Part shown: positions 25,252 to 35,242 of the stretch, piece by piece
How positions within the stretch are numbered: position 1 is the first letter of the stretch
How the letters are laid out: the number at the start of each line of letters is the position of its first letter
From: Bacteroidota bacterium
Lineage (GTDB): Bacteria > Bacteroidota > Ignavibacteria > UBA10030 > UBA6906
Assembly (NCBI GenBank): GCA_030835135.1
Contig: JAUQWO010000011.1
Location: forward strand, 1 to 64,000
Length of the DNA: 64,000 nucleotides
Reading direction: 5' to 3'
The notes under the pieces: generated by a model
Database searches by the model: none
Told to the model about the DNA's origin: nothing
What the model saw: only the letters and a program-made list of their open reading frames with translations
Made by a program: the position numbers and the translations under genes

Positions 25252-28200
25252 ATGAAGACCCGTGTCGTTGTGACGTTGCTCTGTGCCGCGTTCGTCCTTC
25301 CTCTGGCGCAGGCCCAGATCTCGCTGCCCGTCCCCGCGGCCAAGCGCGGCAGTTCGCTCTATGAGCGCAAGGGCATGCACGATGCCAACAACATCCGGAC
25401 CGAGTTCTGGAACTATGGGATGGTCGGCAACTACCCGAACGACCCGGGGCGCGTCGACCTGTCCACGTTCCATTCGATCGAAGTGCCCAAGGGCTCGGGT
25501 GTGAACTATTCCGATGGCACGACACCGTTCATCCTCTCGAAGATCCTCGATCGGGGCGGCAGCGAGAACTTCATCATGGAGACCGGGTACCGCGAGCGGC
25601 AGCGGTCGCGGTCTCATGGCCCGGGCGTGCAACGGTTCGAACCGCGTCCCGGGTACTTCCAGGAGAGCACCACCATCAACCGCGCGCTGTCGCCGGCCAT
25701 CAGCAACGATACTCTGACGTGGCCTGCAACGTGGCCGGACAAGGACATGACCTGGAACGGGAAGTGGAACGGTTACTTTGGCAAGCGGCCGGCCGCGGAC
25801 CAGGAGAGCTTCACCGTCATGGATGACGATTACTACGATGCCTTTGACTATACCGCGGACTACCGTGACAGCACCCGCAAGGGGCTCGGGATGCGCGTCG
25901 AGGTCCGCGGCTTCCAGTGGTCGAACCCGCAGTCCGGGAATGTGATCTTCTGGCATTACGACATCACCAACGAAAGCACCACCGACTACCCGAAGCTCAA
26001 CACCAGAGAGAACATCATTTTCGGCATCTACATGGACTCCGGCGTGGGCGGGGAGGCGCTGTCGTGCGATGGCGTGTATGAATCGGATGATGACAACGCC
26101 CACTGGGACAACGCCACCGGTTTGAATCTGGTGTACACGTGGGATGTGTACGGCAAGGGTGTCGGACTCAGCTCGACATGTGCGCACACCGGCTACCTGG
26201 GGTACGCCTATCTCGAGACGCCTGGCAAGGAATTCGACGGCACGGACAATGACAACGACGGGATCACGGACGAGTCACGCGGTGGCGACCGCGGCACGCA
26301 CCTCGTCGGGCAGGGTGCGATCGCCGACTATGTGAATGCGCACTACGCCCTGGGAAAATTCAAGACGTTCTATGGCGAACTTGCCGAGCGGCCGGCATTC
26401 AAGGCCGGCGACTGGTGGACCGGCGACGAGAATCTGAACTGGCTGGCGCTGTACGACGATCTCGGCAGCGATGGGATCGGGCCGCGGAACGAGGGGTACG
26501 TGGGTCCGGACGCCGATGGCTCTGAGGGGAACGGGCTGCCGGACGTTGGCGAACCGAATTTCGGCAAGACGGACCCGGATGAGTCTGACCAGATCGGTCT
26601 GACCGGATTCAAGATGAACCGGATCGGGCCCGGCAAGGGCAACCCCTCGACCGAAGTGGACGACATCCAGTTTGCGATGGGCCTGGGCCGCATTCAAAAC
26701 TGGCCCCAGCGCCTGTATGAGATGTTCTCCTCCAGCGATCCGGCGACCCGGTTCGATGCGAGTGTCGTCATCAACTACAATATCGGATTCCTGTTCGCCT
26801 CCGGGCCATTCACGTTGAAGTCCGAACGCACGGAGCGGTTCAGCCTGGCTCTGGCGTTCGGCGACGACCTCGGTGAACTCCGCCGGACCGTGGCCGTGGT
26901 CCAGGCCATCTACAATGCCAACTACCAGTTCTCGACCCCGCCGCCGACGCCCACGGTGAAGGCGGAGGCGGGCGACCGGTACGTCCAATTGACATGGGAT
27001 GATGTGGCGGAGAACGCCACGAACCCGATCGTCGGCTACAATGCCTTCGAAGGATATCGCATCTACAGGTCCACCGATCCGGAGTTCCTGGATACGAAGG
27101 TGATCCTGACCGCGCGCGGTACGACGATGGGCGGGAACGGCAAACCGATGGCCCAGTTCGACAAGAAGGATGGCCGTCAGGGATTTACCGTGACCACGGT
27201 GGAGGGTGTTGCGTACTACCTCGGCAACGATGGCGGGTTGACGCATACCTACCGTGATGAGACCGTCACGAATGGCCAGCTCTATTATTATGCGGTCTGC
27301 GCCTACGATTACGGTCCGGTGCTCATCCGTGGAAATACGCAGTTCACGTATTATCCATCGGAAAGCCCGATCACGATCTCGCGCACGCTCCGCGGGGGCA
27401 CGGTGCTTCCGAAAAACGTTGCGGCGGTACGCCCCAATCCCCGCGTACTCGGCTACACCCCGGCCGGGGTGTCGAGTGCCCTCCGTATCGGCGGTTCGGG
27501 GTCAGGGACCGTGGGTGTCCAGGTCGTGGCATCGCCGTTGGTGCCGAACAATCATCTGTTCAAGATCACGTTCAACAGCGACCCCGATAGCGTTCATGCA
27601 ACGACCTATAACCTGATCGACTCCACGACGGGAACGGTCCTCTACCGGACGGGGAACAACTTTGACGGATCCGCGAACGGCCAGGTTGCGCTGGGCGTCC
27701 TGCCGGTGGTGTACACGCCCGAGGTGATCGAGATCGATTCCGCCTCCGGCTTCACGGCGGCGAGCACGACCAATGCGAAGATCAGCGTCGCATACAACTA
27801 TTTCGGATATCCGATCAACTACAAGCGGTTCGGTTTCCCGTGGGACATCTCGATCCGGTTCTCCGACCAGATCGCGGACACATCGGTGGAGAGTTTTCCG
27901 TACGACCCGCAGCCGGTGAAGTTCACCGTGATCGCGCACACGCCGGAAGGGGACACGAAGTTGCCATTCCTGTTCTTTGATCTGGACGGCAACCAGACCC
28001 TGGGCCATGTGCCGGGCGGGAACCGCGAGGTGATCAGAGTGCTGACCGGTCCCCCGACGGCAACGCCAACACAGCGGACCACGTGGAACATTTCGCTGGA
28101 CGGCGACAATGCCTCCACGATCACTCCGACGGCGGGCGATGTCTACCGGTTGTTCCTCCGGCGACCCTTCACGACGGGCGATGAGTACACCTTCACCACG

Positions 28201-28548
28201 ACGGGGGAGGTGGTCAAGGATGTGACGCAGGAGAACGGCGGCTCGCCCTACGTCGTACCGAATCCGTACGTGGGGGCGGCCAGTTTCGAACCGGCCAACT
28301 TCGGTGTGGTGGGCCGAGGCGAACGGCGGCTGGAATTCCGCAACCTTCCGAAGGTGTGCACGATCCGCATCTTCACCGTGCGTGGGGACCTGGTCCAGAC
28401 CCTCACCCACGATGGTTCTACGGACGGGTTCGTGGCATGGAACCTTCGCACCAAGGACAACCTCGATGCAGCGCCGGGGTTGTACATCTATCACGTCGAC
28501 GAAGGTACCGCGGGGTCCTACATCGGCAAATTCGCCATCATAAAGTGA
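25252..28548 (+). CDS. Large secreted protein with Ca-binding and Fn3-like segments, probable T9SS cargo
   Basis: This 1098-residue protein has a signal peptide ending LAQAQ. It is rich in acidic and aromatic residues, with a calcium-binding, thrombospondin-3-like stretch (DGTDNDNDGITDE) near residues 329-341 and another acidic loop near 430-445. A fibronectin type III-like segment (APPTPTV...VQLTWDDVAENAT) follows in the middle. The C-terminal about 100 residues (VVPNPYVGAASF... to GLYIYHVDEG...GKFAIIK) look like a T9SS sorting domain without the NPFNPST signature. I do not recognise a catalytic domain. Placement between the TonB receptor and the PorV-like gene, with 10-25 nt gaps, suggests a surface partner of the receptor. 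Confidence 0.8.
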   Translation: MKTRVVVTLLCAAFVLPLAQAQISLPVPAAKRGSSLYERKGMHDANNIRTEFWNYGMVGNYPNDPGRVDLSTFHSIEVPKGSGVNYSDGTTPFILSKILDRGGSENFIMETGYRERQRSRSHGPGVQRFEPRPGYFQESTTINRALSPAISNDTLTWPATWPDKDMTWNGKWNGYFGKRPAADQESFTVMDDDYYDAFDYTADYRDSTRKGLGMRVEVRGFQWSNPQSGNVIFWHYDITNESTTDYPKLNTRENIIFGIYMDSGVGGEALSCDGVYESDDDNAHWDNATGLNLVYTWDVYGKGVGLSSTCAHTGYLGYAYLETPGKEFDGTDNDNDGITDESRGGDRGTHLVGQGAIADYVNAHYALGKFKTFYGELAERPAFKAGDWWTGDENLNWLALYDDLGSDGIGPRNEGYVGPDADGSEGNGLPDVGEPNFGKTDPDESDQIGLTGFKMNRIGPGKGNPSTEVDDIQFAMGLGRIQNWPQRLYEMFSSSDPATRFDASVVINYNIGFLFASGPFTLKSERTERFSLALAFGDDLGELRRTVAVVQAIYNANYQFSTPPPTPTVKAEAGDRYVQLTWDDVAENATNPIVGYNAFEGYRIYRSTDPEFLDTKVILTARGTTMGGNGKPMAQFDKKDGRQGFTVTTVEGVAYYLGNDGGLTHTYRDETVTNGQLYYYAVCAYDYGPVLIRGNTQFTYYPSESPITISRTLRGGTVLPKNVAAVRPNPRVLGYTPAGVSSALRIGGSGSGTVGVQVVASPLVPNNHLFKITFNSDPDSVHATTYNLIDSTTGTVLYRTGNNFDGSANGQVALGVLPVVYTPEVIEIDSASGFTAASTTNAKISVAYNYFGYPINYKRFGFPWDISIRFSDQIADTSVESFPYDPQPVKFTVIAHTPEGDTKLPFLFFDLDGNQTLGHVPGGNREVIRVLTGPPTATPTQRTTWNISLDGDNASTITPTAGDVYRLFLRRPFTTGDEYTFTTTGEVVKDVTQENGGSPYVVPNPYVGAASFEPANFGVVGRGERRLEFRNLPKVCTIRIFTVRGDLVQTLTHDGSTDGFVAWNLRTKDNLDAAPGLYIYHVDEGTAGSYIGKFAIIK

Positions 28549-28558
28549 GCGTGCCGCA

Positions 28559-29569
28559 ATGAAAAAACACGTGCTTGTCGGAATGATGGTGCTGGCACTG
28601 GGTGTGCAACTGGTGCCGGCGCAGACGAAGGTCGGGACCACCATCGGGCAATTCCTGCTGATCGAGCCCAGCGCGCGCGTTGCGGGCATGGGGAATGCCG
28701 GGGTGACCACGTATGAAGAGATCCAGTCCGCGTATTTCAATCCCGCGGCCGCCGGCCATATAGAGCGGACCGGAGTCCAGTTCACGCACAGCCCCTGGCT
28801 TGCCGATATCACGTACGACTACGTCGGCGGGGTATTGACGATGGGTGATTTTGGCAATATCTTTGCCAGTGTGACCTCCCTGAATTCGGGGGACATCGAT
28901 GTGCGCACGATCACCCAGCCCCTCGGGACGGGAGAGAAGTACACCGTCGGCAACCTCTCGTTCTCCGTCGGGTACGGCAAACGGGTCTCCGACCGCTTCT
29001 CGGTCGGGTTGCAGGTATCGTACCTGCAAGAGCGCGTCTGGCACAGCTCGCTCAGCGCCATGTCGTTGAGCATCGGGACACTCTATCAGATCTCCGAGGA
29101 TGGGTTCCGGATCGGCGCGAGCATCTCGAACTGGGGAACGCGGGCGAAGTATGACGGGCGCGACCTGCGGGTCCTGTTCGACCAGAACACCGGCGTGAAC
29201 GGCGATAACAGTCAGATCCCGGCGGAGCTGATGATGAATGACTACCCCCTGCCGATCCTCTTCCGCGTCGGGGTCGGGATGCCGTTCATCATCGATGAGA
29301 ACAACCGGCTGCAGATCGCCGTGGACGCATTCCACCCCAGCGACAACAGTGAGAGTGTGAGTGTCGGGGGGGAATGGTTGTTCTTCAACACCTTCGCGGT
29401 GCGCGGGGGATATCAGAATCTGTTCCTGCAGGACTCCGAGGTTGGACTCACACTGGGGGCGGGACTGCGATACGATGCGAACGGTCTTGATCTGCTCTTC
29501 GATTATGCCTGGGCGGATTATGGCCGGTTGCAGAAGGTGCAGCGGCTCACGCTGGGCGTGATGTTCTAA
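28559..29569 (+). CDS. PorV/PorQ-family outer-membrane protein
   Basis: This 336-residue barrel protein has a signal peptide (ending VPAQ) and the PorV/PorQ-type opening FLLIEPSARVAGMGNAGVT followed by YFNPAAAG. The body has beta-barrel repeats and ends in LTLGVMF, with a terminal aromatic residue. In T9SS organisms PorV shuttles cargo from the translocon to the attachment complex. Finding it inside the glucan locus, 10 nt after a likely T9SS cargo gene, suggests a dedicated export or assembly helper for these proteins, though the family also includes FadL-like transporters. Confidence 0.85.
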   Translation: MKKHVLVGMMVLALGVQLVPAQTKVGTTIGQFLLIEPSARVAGMGNAGVTTYEEIQSAYFNPAAAGHIERTGVQFTHSPWLADITYDYVGGVLTMGDFGNIFASVTSLNSGDIDVRTITQPLGTGEKYTVGNLSFSVGYGKRVSDRFSVGLQVSYLQERVWHSSLSAMSLSIGTLYQISEDGFRIGASISNWGTRAKYDGRDLRVLFDQNTGVNGDNSQIPAELMMNDYPLPILFRVGVGMPFIIDENNRLQIAVDAFHPSDNSESVSVGGEWLFFNTFAVRGGYQNLFLQDSEVGLTLGAGLRYDANGLDLLFDYAWADYGRLQKVQRLTLGVMF

Positions 29570-29594
29570 TCATGGAGGTCGTGTCGTCATCGCA

Positions 29595-31994
29595 ATGAAG
29601 AATTTCAAGACGAAGTACGGTCGGTTCTCCGAGACCGGGAACGAATACATCATCACGACACCCCGCACACCACGTCCGTGGATCAATGTGATGAGCAATG
29701 GGGACTACGGGGTCACCGTGTCGCAGACCGGCAGCGGGTACAGCTGGCGCACCCATGCGCAGTTGAACCGCATCACGCGCTGGGACCAGGACCTGATCAG
29801 GGACGAATGGGGGAAGTACATCTATCTCCGCGATGAGAAGGGGAACCTGTGGTCGGCGGGATGGAAACCGGTGTGCGACGAACCGGACGCGTACGAATGC
29901 CGTCACGGCATCGGCTACACCGTCATCACCTCGCGCAACCACGGGATCGAGACCGAGCTGACGATGTTCGTCCCTGTCGACGCGCCCATGGAAGTATGGC
30001 AGCTCACCATCCGCAATACCACCCGCCGTGCACGGCAGTTGTCCCTGTCCACCTATCTGGAGTGGGGCCTGGGGCAGGCGCCGGACTGGCACCGGGAGTT
30101 CCACAAGTCGTTCATTGAGACCTCATACGATGCCGATGCGCATGCGGTGATCGCGACCAAGCGGTTGTGGGAGGTGCCGACGGAACGAGGTCACTGGAAC
30201 ACCAACTGGCCGTTCGTTGCCTTCCACGCGTCGAACGTGAAACCGGCCTCATTCGACACCGACAAGGAATCATTCCTCGGGAATTACGGCTCGCCGGCGC
30301 ATCCAGCCGCGGCAGCGTCGAACCGCCCCCTCGCGAAGAAGGCCGGCAACTGGCTCGACCCTGTGGCGAGTCTCCGGCATAACGTGCGCCTTGCTCCGGG
30401 CAAGGAGACCACGCTGGTGTACGTGCTGGGGTGCGCGGAGACCGCGGACGAGGCACGGACGCTCGCACGCAGATTCCGTACTGCGGCCGATGTCGGGGTT
30501 GCCCTCGAAGCCGTAAGCCGCATGTGGAACGGCCTGCTGTCGACCGTCAACGTGCAGACACCCGATGACTCCATGAACCTCATGGAGAACACGTGGTTGA
30601 AGTATCAGGCGATCTCGGGACGCATCTGGGGACGGACGGCGTACTATCAGACCGGCGGTGCGTACGGCTTCCGCGATCAGCTGCAGGACAGCCAGCTCTG
30701 GCTCTCGATCGACCCTTCCCGCACCCGCGACCAGCTCCGGCTGCATGCACGCCATCAGTTCGCGGACGGCTCCGTCTATCACTGGTGGCATCCGATGTCG
30801 GAGGTCGGGCTCCGGAACCAGATCTCGGACAACCTGCTGTGGTTGCCGTTCGTGATGACCGCGTATCTGAACGAGACCGCCGACCATGGGGTCCTCGATC
30901 TCGCCGAGCCGTTCCTGGACGATCCGGCACCACAGCCGATGTACGATCACTGCGTACTCGCGATCGAAAAGTCGCTCACCCGCTTTTCGGACCGCGGCCT
31001 CCCCCTGATCGGCGGCGGCGACTGGAACGACGGTCTGAGTGCCGTGGGTCTCGACAACAAGGGCGAATCGATCTGGCTCGGGCATTTCGTGCACAGGATC
31101 CTGTTGGATTTCTCGGGCGTTGCAGCGGCGCGCGGTGACCACGAGCGGGCAGGCCGCTTCCGCACCCGGGCAACGGAGCTGTGCGAGAAGCTGAATACGC
31201 TCGGATGGGATGGGGACTATTACTACGGCGCGACAAAGGATTCCGGCGAACGTCTCGGGAGCCGGAGCAACACCGAAGGCCGTGTGTGGCTGAACCCGCA
31301 GACCTGGGCGATCATCGGCGAGGTCGCGGATGATGAGAGGGCGGCGCAGGTCTTCGATGTCGTCGAGCGTGAGCTCGAGAAGGAGATCGGGCCGCTGTTG
31401 CTGACCCCTGCGTATGCGACACCCGACACATACGTCGGGTACCTTACGCGATACAGCCCCGGCATGCGCGAGAACGGCGGCGTGTACACGCATGGCGCAA
31501 CCTGGGCGGTGATCGCCGCTGCTCTTCTTGGCAGGGGTGAGGCTGCGCACCGGATCTACGCCAAACTCAACCCGGTGAACCGCTCCCGCACGCCGGATGT
31601 CTATTGTGCGGAGCCATACGTCACCCCCGGCAATATCGAGGGCCCGGAGTCCCCGTTCTTCGGGCGTGGAGGCTGGACATGGTACTCCGGGTCGGCCGCC
31701 TGGTTGTACAAGGTCGGCCTCGAATGGGTCCTCGGTGTGCGCGCGACCGTGCATGGCCTTGCCGTGGATCCCTGCATTCCTCCTTCCTGGGACCGCTACA
31801 CCGTCCGTCGCGTGTTCCGCGGCGCGCAGTATTCCATCACGGTCGAGAATCCCCAGCATGTGGCATGCGGTGTGGCGAAGGTGCTCGTCGATGGCGCGGA
31901 GGCATGCGCAGTGATGGGGCCGCGGGCGAAGGTCTTACCGCTCCCGGCTCCAGGCGCGACCCATGAGGTCCGCGTCATCCTTGGGGCCGCGTGA
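29595..31994 (+). CDS. GH94 family glycoside phosphorylase
   Basis: GH94 enzymes (cellobiose, chitobiose, cellodextrin, sophoro-oligosaccharide phosphorylases) split beta-glucosides with phosphate to give alpha-sugar 1-phosphate. The 799-residue length matches disaccharide phosphorylases. The N-terminal beta-sandwich is followed by an (alpha/alpha)6 barrel with TGGAYGFRDQLQDS and the catalytic aspartate D476 in GGGDWNDGL; SNTEGRVWLNPQTW is also typical. There is no signal peptide, so it acts in the cytoplasm on imported oligosaccharide. The linkage specificity cannot be read reliably. With GH144-type neighbours, a beta-1,2-glucan role is plausible. Confidence 0.92.
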   Translation: MKNFKTKYGRFSETGNEYIITTPRTPRPWINVMSNGDYGVTVSQTGSGYSWRTHAQLNRITRWDQDLIRDEWGKYIYLRDEKGNLWSAGWKPVCDEPDAYECRHGIGYTVITSRNHGIETELTMFVPVDAPMEVWQLTIRNTTRRARQLSLSTYLEWGLGQAPDWHREFHKSFIETSYDADAHAVIATKRLWEVPTERGHWNTNWPFVAFHASNVKPASFDTDKESFLGNYGSPAHPAAAASNRPLAKKAGNWLDPVASLRHNVRLAPGKETTLVYVLGCAETADEARTLARRFRTAADVGVALEAVSRMWNGLLSTVNVQTPDDSMNLMENTWLKYQAISGRIWGRTAYYQTGGAYGFRDQLQDSQLWLSIDPSRTRDQLRLHARHQFADGSVYHWWHPMSEVGLRNQISDNLLWLPFVMTAYLNETADHGVLDLAEPFLDDPAPQPMYDHCVLAIEKSLTRFSDRGLPLIGGGDWNDGLSAVGLDNKGESIWLGHFVHRILLDFSGVAAARGDHERAGRFRTRATELCEKLNTLGWDGDYYYGATKDSGERLGSRSNTEGRVWLNPQTWAIIGEVADDERAAQVFDVVERELEKEIGPLLLTPAYATPDTYVGYLTRYSPGMRENGGVYTHGATWAVIAAALLGRGEAAHRIYAKLNPVNRSRTPDVYCAEPYVTPGNIEGPESPFFGRGGWTWYSGSAAWLYKVGLEWVLGVRATVHGLAVDPCIPPSWDRYTVRRVFRGAQYSITVENPQHVACGVAKVLVDGAEACAVMGPRAKVLPLPAPGATHEVRVILGAA

Positions 31995-32023
31995 TCCATC
32001 TCTGTCGGCCCTGATCCATCCGG

Positions 32024-32051
32024 CGGTCCGTCACGGTACGCGGACGGACCG
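32024..32051. other. Intergenic inverted repeat between phosphorylase and glucanase genes
   Basis: CGGTCCGTC (32024-32032) and GACGGACCG (32043-32051) form a perfect 9-bp stem with a 10-nt loop. No T tract follows. It may tune mRNA stability or partial termination between operon genes. Confidence 0.5.
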
Positions 32052-32100
32052 TCAGGCAGCTGGTCCCTGACCATCACCGGTGCTTCTCTCGGAGACCCCT

Positions 32101-33702
32101 ATGCGTCGTACACCGTTTCTCCTCCTGTGTGCCGTCCTGTCGGTGGGCCGGCTTGATGCCCAGATCACCGAGACGGCCTTGCTCGACACCGTTCAGTACA
32201 CGGCCTTCCGTTTCTTCTGGGAAGAGGCCAATCCTTCCAACGGCCTGATCCGCGACCGCGCCAGCGTCAACGGCACGTCCTACATCTCGTGGGTGCCTTC
32301 GAGTATCGCCTCCTGCGGGTTCGGGCTCAGCGCCATCTGCATCGGCGTCGATCATGGGTGGGTCTCCCGCACCGCTGCCGCAGACCGCGTGGTCACCATG
32401 CTGCGCACGTTCTGGAACGGCCCGCAGGGCGCAGGGTCGAGCTACATCGGGGCGTACGGCTTGTTCTATCATATGCTGGACATGAACACGGCGAAGCGGA
32501 CGTGGGACAGTGAATTGTCCACCATCGATACGGCACTCCTGTTCGCCGGTATCGTGGACGCACGCGAGTTCTTCAACGGGACCGATGCCGTCGAAGTCGA
32601 GATCCGCACACTCGCCGATGATATCACACGCCGCGCGAACTGGGACCTGATGCGCAATTTCCATCCCGGTATTCTGATGGGGTGGATGCCCGGGAGCGGT
32701 TTCCTGAATTACGGCCAGTGGGTCGGGTACAATGAAGCCATGATCATGTATATCCTCGCGATGGGCTCGCCGACCTATCCCGTGGATTCGCTGGGATGGA
32801 AAGCATGGACGGCGGGCTACCGGTGGGAGACGCACTACAGCCAGACGTATGTGATCTTCCCGCCGCTCTTCGGCCACCAGTATTCCCACTGCTGGATCGA
32901 CTTCCGGAACATCCAGGACGAGTACATGCGGGGGAAAGGGATCACGTATTTTGAGAACTCCCGCCGTGCGGCCCTGGCACAACAGGCGTATTGCGCGGCC
33001 AACCCCGGCTCGTTCGCGGGGTACAGCGATTCGCTCTGGGGGATCACGGCGAGCGATACGCCGACGGGGTACCGTGCGCATGGCGCGCCACCTGCGCAGG
33101 ACGATGACGGCACGCTCGTGCCCACGGCGCCGGTCAGTTCCATTGCCTTTGCCCCTGATGCCGTGCTGCCGACGATGCGGAACATGTGGAACAACTACCG
33201 CGGCAACCTCTGGACCAAGTATGGCTTCCGCGATGCGTTCAACCTGAAGGTCAACTGGTGGGATACGGACATCATCGGCATCGATCAGGGTCCCATCATC
33301 ATCATGATCGAGAACTACCGGACCGGGAAGGTCTGGGAGCGGTTCATGAAGAACGAAGACATTCAGCGCGGGCTGGCGGCGGCGGGGTTCACGACGGTGA
33401 CGTCGGTCGGGGATGCACCGCCTCTGGTGCCACACACCGTTGCCCTCGGACAGAACTACCCGAACCCATTCAACCCGTCCACCACCATCACGTTCTCCCT
33501 TCCCGCCGGAGCGCCTGCGCGGGTCAGCCTGCGCGTGCATGACGTTCTCGGCAGAGAGGTTGCCGGCCTTGTGGATGGTGTGCTCGAGGGGGGGAACCAT
33601 GCGATCACGTTCGATGGTACCCGCCTGAGCTCAGGCATGTACTACTACCAGCTCCGGACGGGGGCGACGACGATCACCCGTTCCATGTTGCTGGCGAAAT
33701 GA
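32101..33702 (+). CDS. GH144-type secreted endo-glucanase with T9SS sorting domain
   Basis: This 533-residue protein has a signal peptide (LLLCAVLSVGRLDAQ). Its catalytic domain of about 420 residues is of the glucoamylase-like PF10091/GH144 type, whose characterised members are endo-beta-1,2-glucanases. Family features include FRFFWEEANPSNGLIRDRA, CGFGLSAICIGV, DSELSTIDTALLFAG, PPLFGHQYSHCWIDFR and IGIDQGPIIIMIENYR. A T9SS domain with NYPNPFNPST (about 33454-33483) follows, so the enzyme is displayed outside the cell. The ATG at 32101 starts the signal peptide; an in-frame ATG at 32080 would add seven residues. It is followed by a paralogue with a different sorting signal. Confidence 0.88.
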   Translation: MRRTPFLLLCAVLSVGRLDAQITETALLDTVQYTAFRFFWEEANPSNGLIRDRASVNGTSYISWVPSSIASCGFGLSAICIGVDHGWVSRTAAADRVVTMLRTFWNGPQGAGSSYIGAYGLFYHMLDMNTAKRTWDSELSTIDTALLFAGIVDAREFFNGTDAVEVEIRTLADDITRRANWDLMRNFHPGILMGWMPGSGFLNYGQWVGYNEAMIMYILAMGSPTYPVDSLGWKAWTAGYRWETHYSQTYVIFPPLFGHQYSHCWIDFRNIQDEYMRGKGITYFENSRRAALAQQAYCAANPGSFAGYSDSLWGITASDTPTGYRAHGAPPAQDDDGTLVPTAPVSSIAFAPDAVLPTMRNMWNNYRGNLWTKYGFRDAFNLKVNWWDTDIIGIDQGPIIIMIENYRTGKVWERFMKNEDIQRGLAAAGFTTVTSVGDAPPLVPHTVALGQNYPNPFNPSTTITFSLPAGAPARVSLRVHDVLGREVAGLVDGVLEGGNHAITFDGTRLSSGMYYYQLRTGATTITRSMLLAK

Positions 33703-33737
33703 CGTTGCGATCCATGGTCTTTACAGGAGAGAGCTCT

Positions 33738-35147
33738 ATGCGTTTCCGCTGGACATTGCTGGCCGTTGGAGTGATCGGGGTTGTTGCACTGTCGTGTTCC
33801 GGGGCGCACGAGTCCCCGGCGCCGGCGATGGCCCCATCGAAGGTCGTTGCCTGGGACCCGTTCCTCGACACGTTACAGGACCGCACATTGCGGTTCTTCC
33901 TCGAGACCACGCCCGAGAACGGCCTGGCGTATGACCGCTGGCCATCACATTCACCGTCCAGCATCGGGGCGGTCGGCTACGCGCTGACCTGCTATCCGAT
34001 CGCCGTGGAACGCGGGCTGATCACGCGCGCGGAGGGTGCCCGGCGTGCCGCAACCACCCTCCGGTATCTGTATGGCCTTCCGCAACATCCAGGCTCGACG
34101 GCCGTGTCGGGCTACAAAGGATTCTTCTATCACTTCGTGGATGTCCGCGATGGTTCACGCTACTGGAATTGCGAACTCTCCACCATCGACACCGGCCTGA
34201 TGCTGATGGGGGCGCTCACCTGTCAGTCGTACTTCGATGGTGCGTCGCCGGATGAGACCGCTCTCCGTGCGTTGACGGACTCCCTCTACCGCCGGGTGGA
34301 TTGGCAGTGGGCGACGAACAACGGACCGGGGATCTCCCATGGCTGGACACCGGAGAGTGGTTTCAATACGACCAGCTGGCGGGGATATGACGAATCCGCC
34401 TTCCTCATCATGCTTGCTCTCGGTTCGCCGACCCATCCCGTGCGGGATGGGATGTGGGAGTACTGGCTGGAGCCCTGCCGCTGGGCGGACTATCGCGGCC
34501 AGAGCTTCATCAGCTTCGCCCCGCTCTTCGGTCATCAGTTCTCATACTGCTGGATCGATTTTCGCGGCTTGACCGACCGGTACATCCGCGAGAAGGGGAT
34601 CGACTATTTCGAGAACTCGCGGCGCGCGACCTATGCATCGCGTGCCTACGCGATCGCCAATCCCCTCGGCATGAAGGGTTATGCGGATACCGTGTGGGGG
34701 ATGACCGCCTGTGATGGCCCCGGCGATACGACGTTCGTGGTGGATGGCGTGAGCCGGCGATTCACGGGGTATGCGGCGCGGGGGGCGTCCTTCGATTGGA
34801 CCCTGGATGATGGCACGATCGCCCCGGCCGCTGCCGGCGGCTCCCTGCCGTTCGCACCGGAGATCTGCATCCCTGCACTCAAGGCGATGCGCACGCTGCA
34901 TGGCGACCGCCTGTTCCGGAAGTACGGATTCGCGGACGGATTCAATATGACCTACCGTACGGCGCGGTGGCCCGATGGGTGGTACGACCCGGATCACGTC
35001 GGTATCGATCAGGGACCGATCGCGATCATGATCGAGAACCTGCGCAACGGCTTTGTGTGGAAGCAGATCGCGCGGAACCCCTCCATCGTGAAGGGACTCC
35101 GCCGGGCCGGTTTCTCCGGTGGGTGGCTCACAAACGCCGCACCGTAA
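33738..35147 (+). CDS. GH144-type glucanase lipoprotein
   Basis: This 469-residue paralogue of the preceding gene aligns by eye along the whole catalytic domain: RFFLETTPENGLAYDRW, CELSTIDTGLMLMG, APLFGHQFSYCWIDFR, YFENSRRATYASRAYA and VGIDQGPIAIMIEN. It differs in targeting: the N-terminus has a lipobox (VVALSC), and there is no T9SS domain. It should therefore be a lipoprotein, on the periplasmic or outer face, acting on shorter chains or at a different site than its secreted paralogue. The ATG at 33738 follows aggaga and precedes the signal directly. Confidence 0.88.
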   Translation: MRFRWTLLAVGVIGVVALSCSGAHESPAPAMAPSKVVAWDPFLDTLQDRTLRFFLETTPENGLAYDRWPSHSPSSIGAVGYALTCYPIAVERGLITRAEGARRAATTLRYLYGLPQHPGSTAVSGYKGFFYHFVDVRDGSRYWNCELSTIDTGLMLMGALTCQSYFDGASPDETALRALTDSLYRRVDWQWATNNGPGISHGWTPESGFNTTSWRGYDESAFLIMLALGSPTHPVRDGMWEYWLEPCRWADYRGQSFISFAPLFGHQFSYCWIDFRGLTDRYIREKGIDYFENSRRATYASRAYAIANPLGMKGYADTVWGMTACDGPGDTTFVVDGVSRRFTGYAARGASFDWTLDDGTIAPAAAGGSLPFAPEICIPALKAMRTLHGDRLFRKYGFADGFNMTYRTARWPDGWYDPDHVGIDQGPIAIMIENLRNGFVWKQIARNPSIVKGLRRAGFSGGWLTNAAP

Positions 35148-35185
35148 GATCGATGCTGTGCCCCGGCCGTTGTACATCAACCATA

Positions 35186-35209
35186 CCCCGCCGGTCACGA
35201 CCGGCGGGG
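35186..35209. other. Strong intergenic hairpin after the second GH144-type gene
   Basis: CCCCGCCGG (35186-35194) pairs with CCGGCGGGG (35201-35209) around a 6-nt loop, followed by a weakly T-rich CCGTATTTCTC. It could terminate some transcripts or protect the upstream mRNA. Confidence 0.5.
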
Positions 35210-35242
35210 CCGTATTTCTCATGACCATGTGATGGCCCCCCG

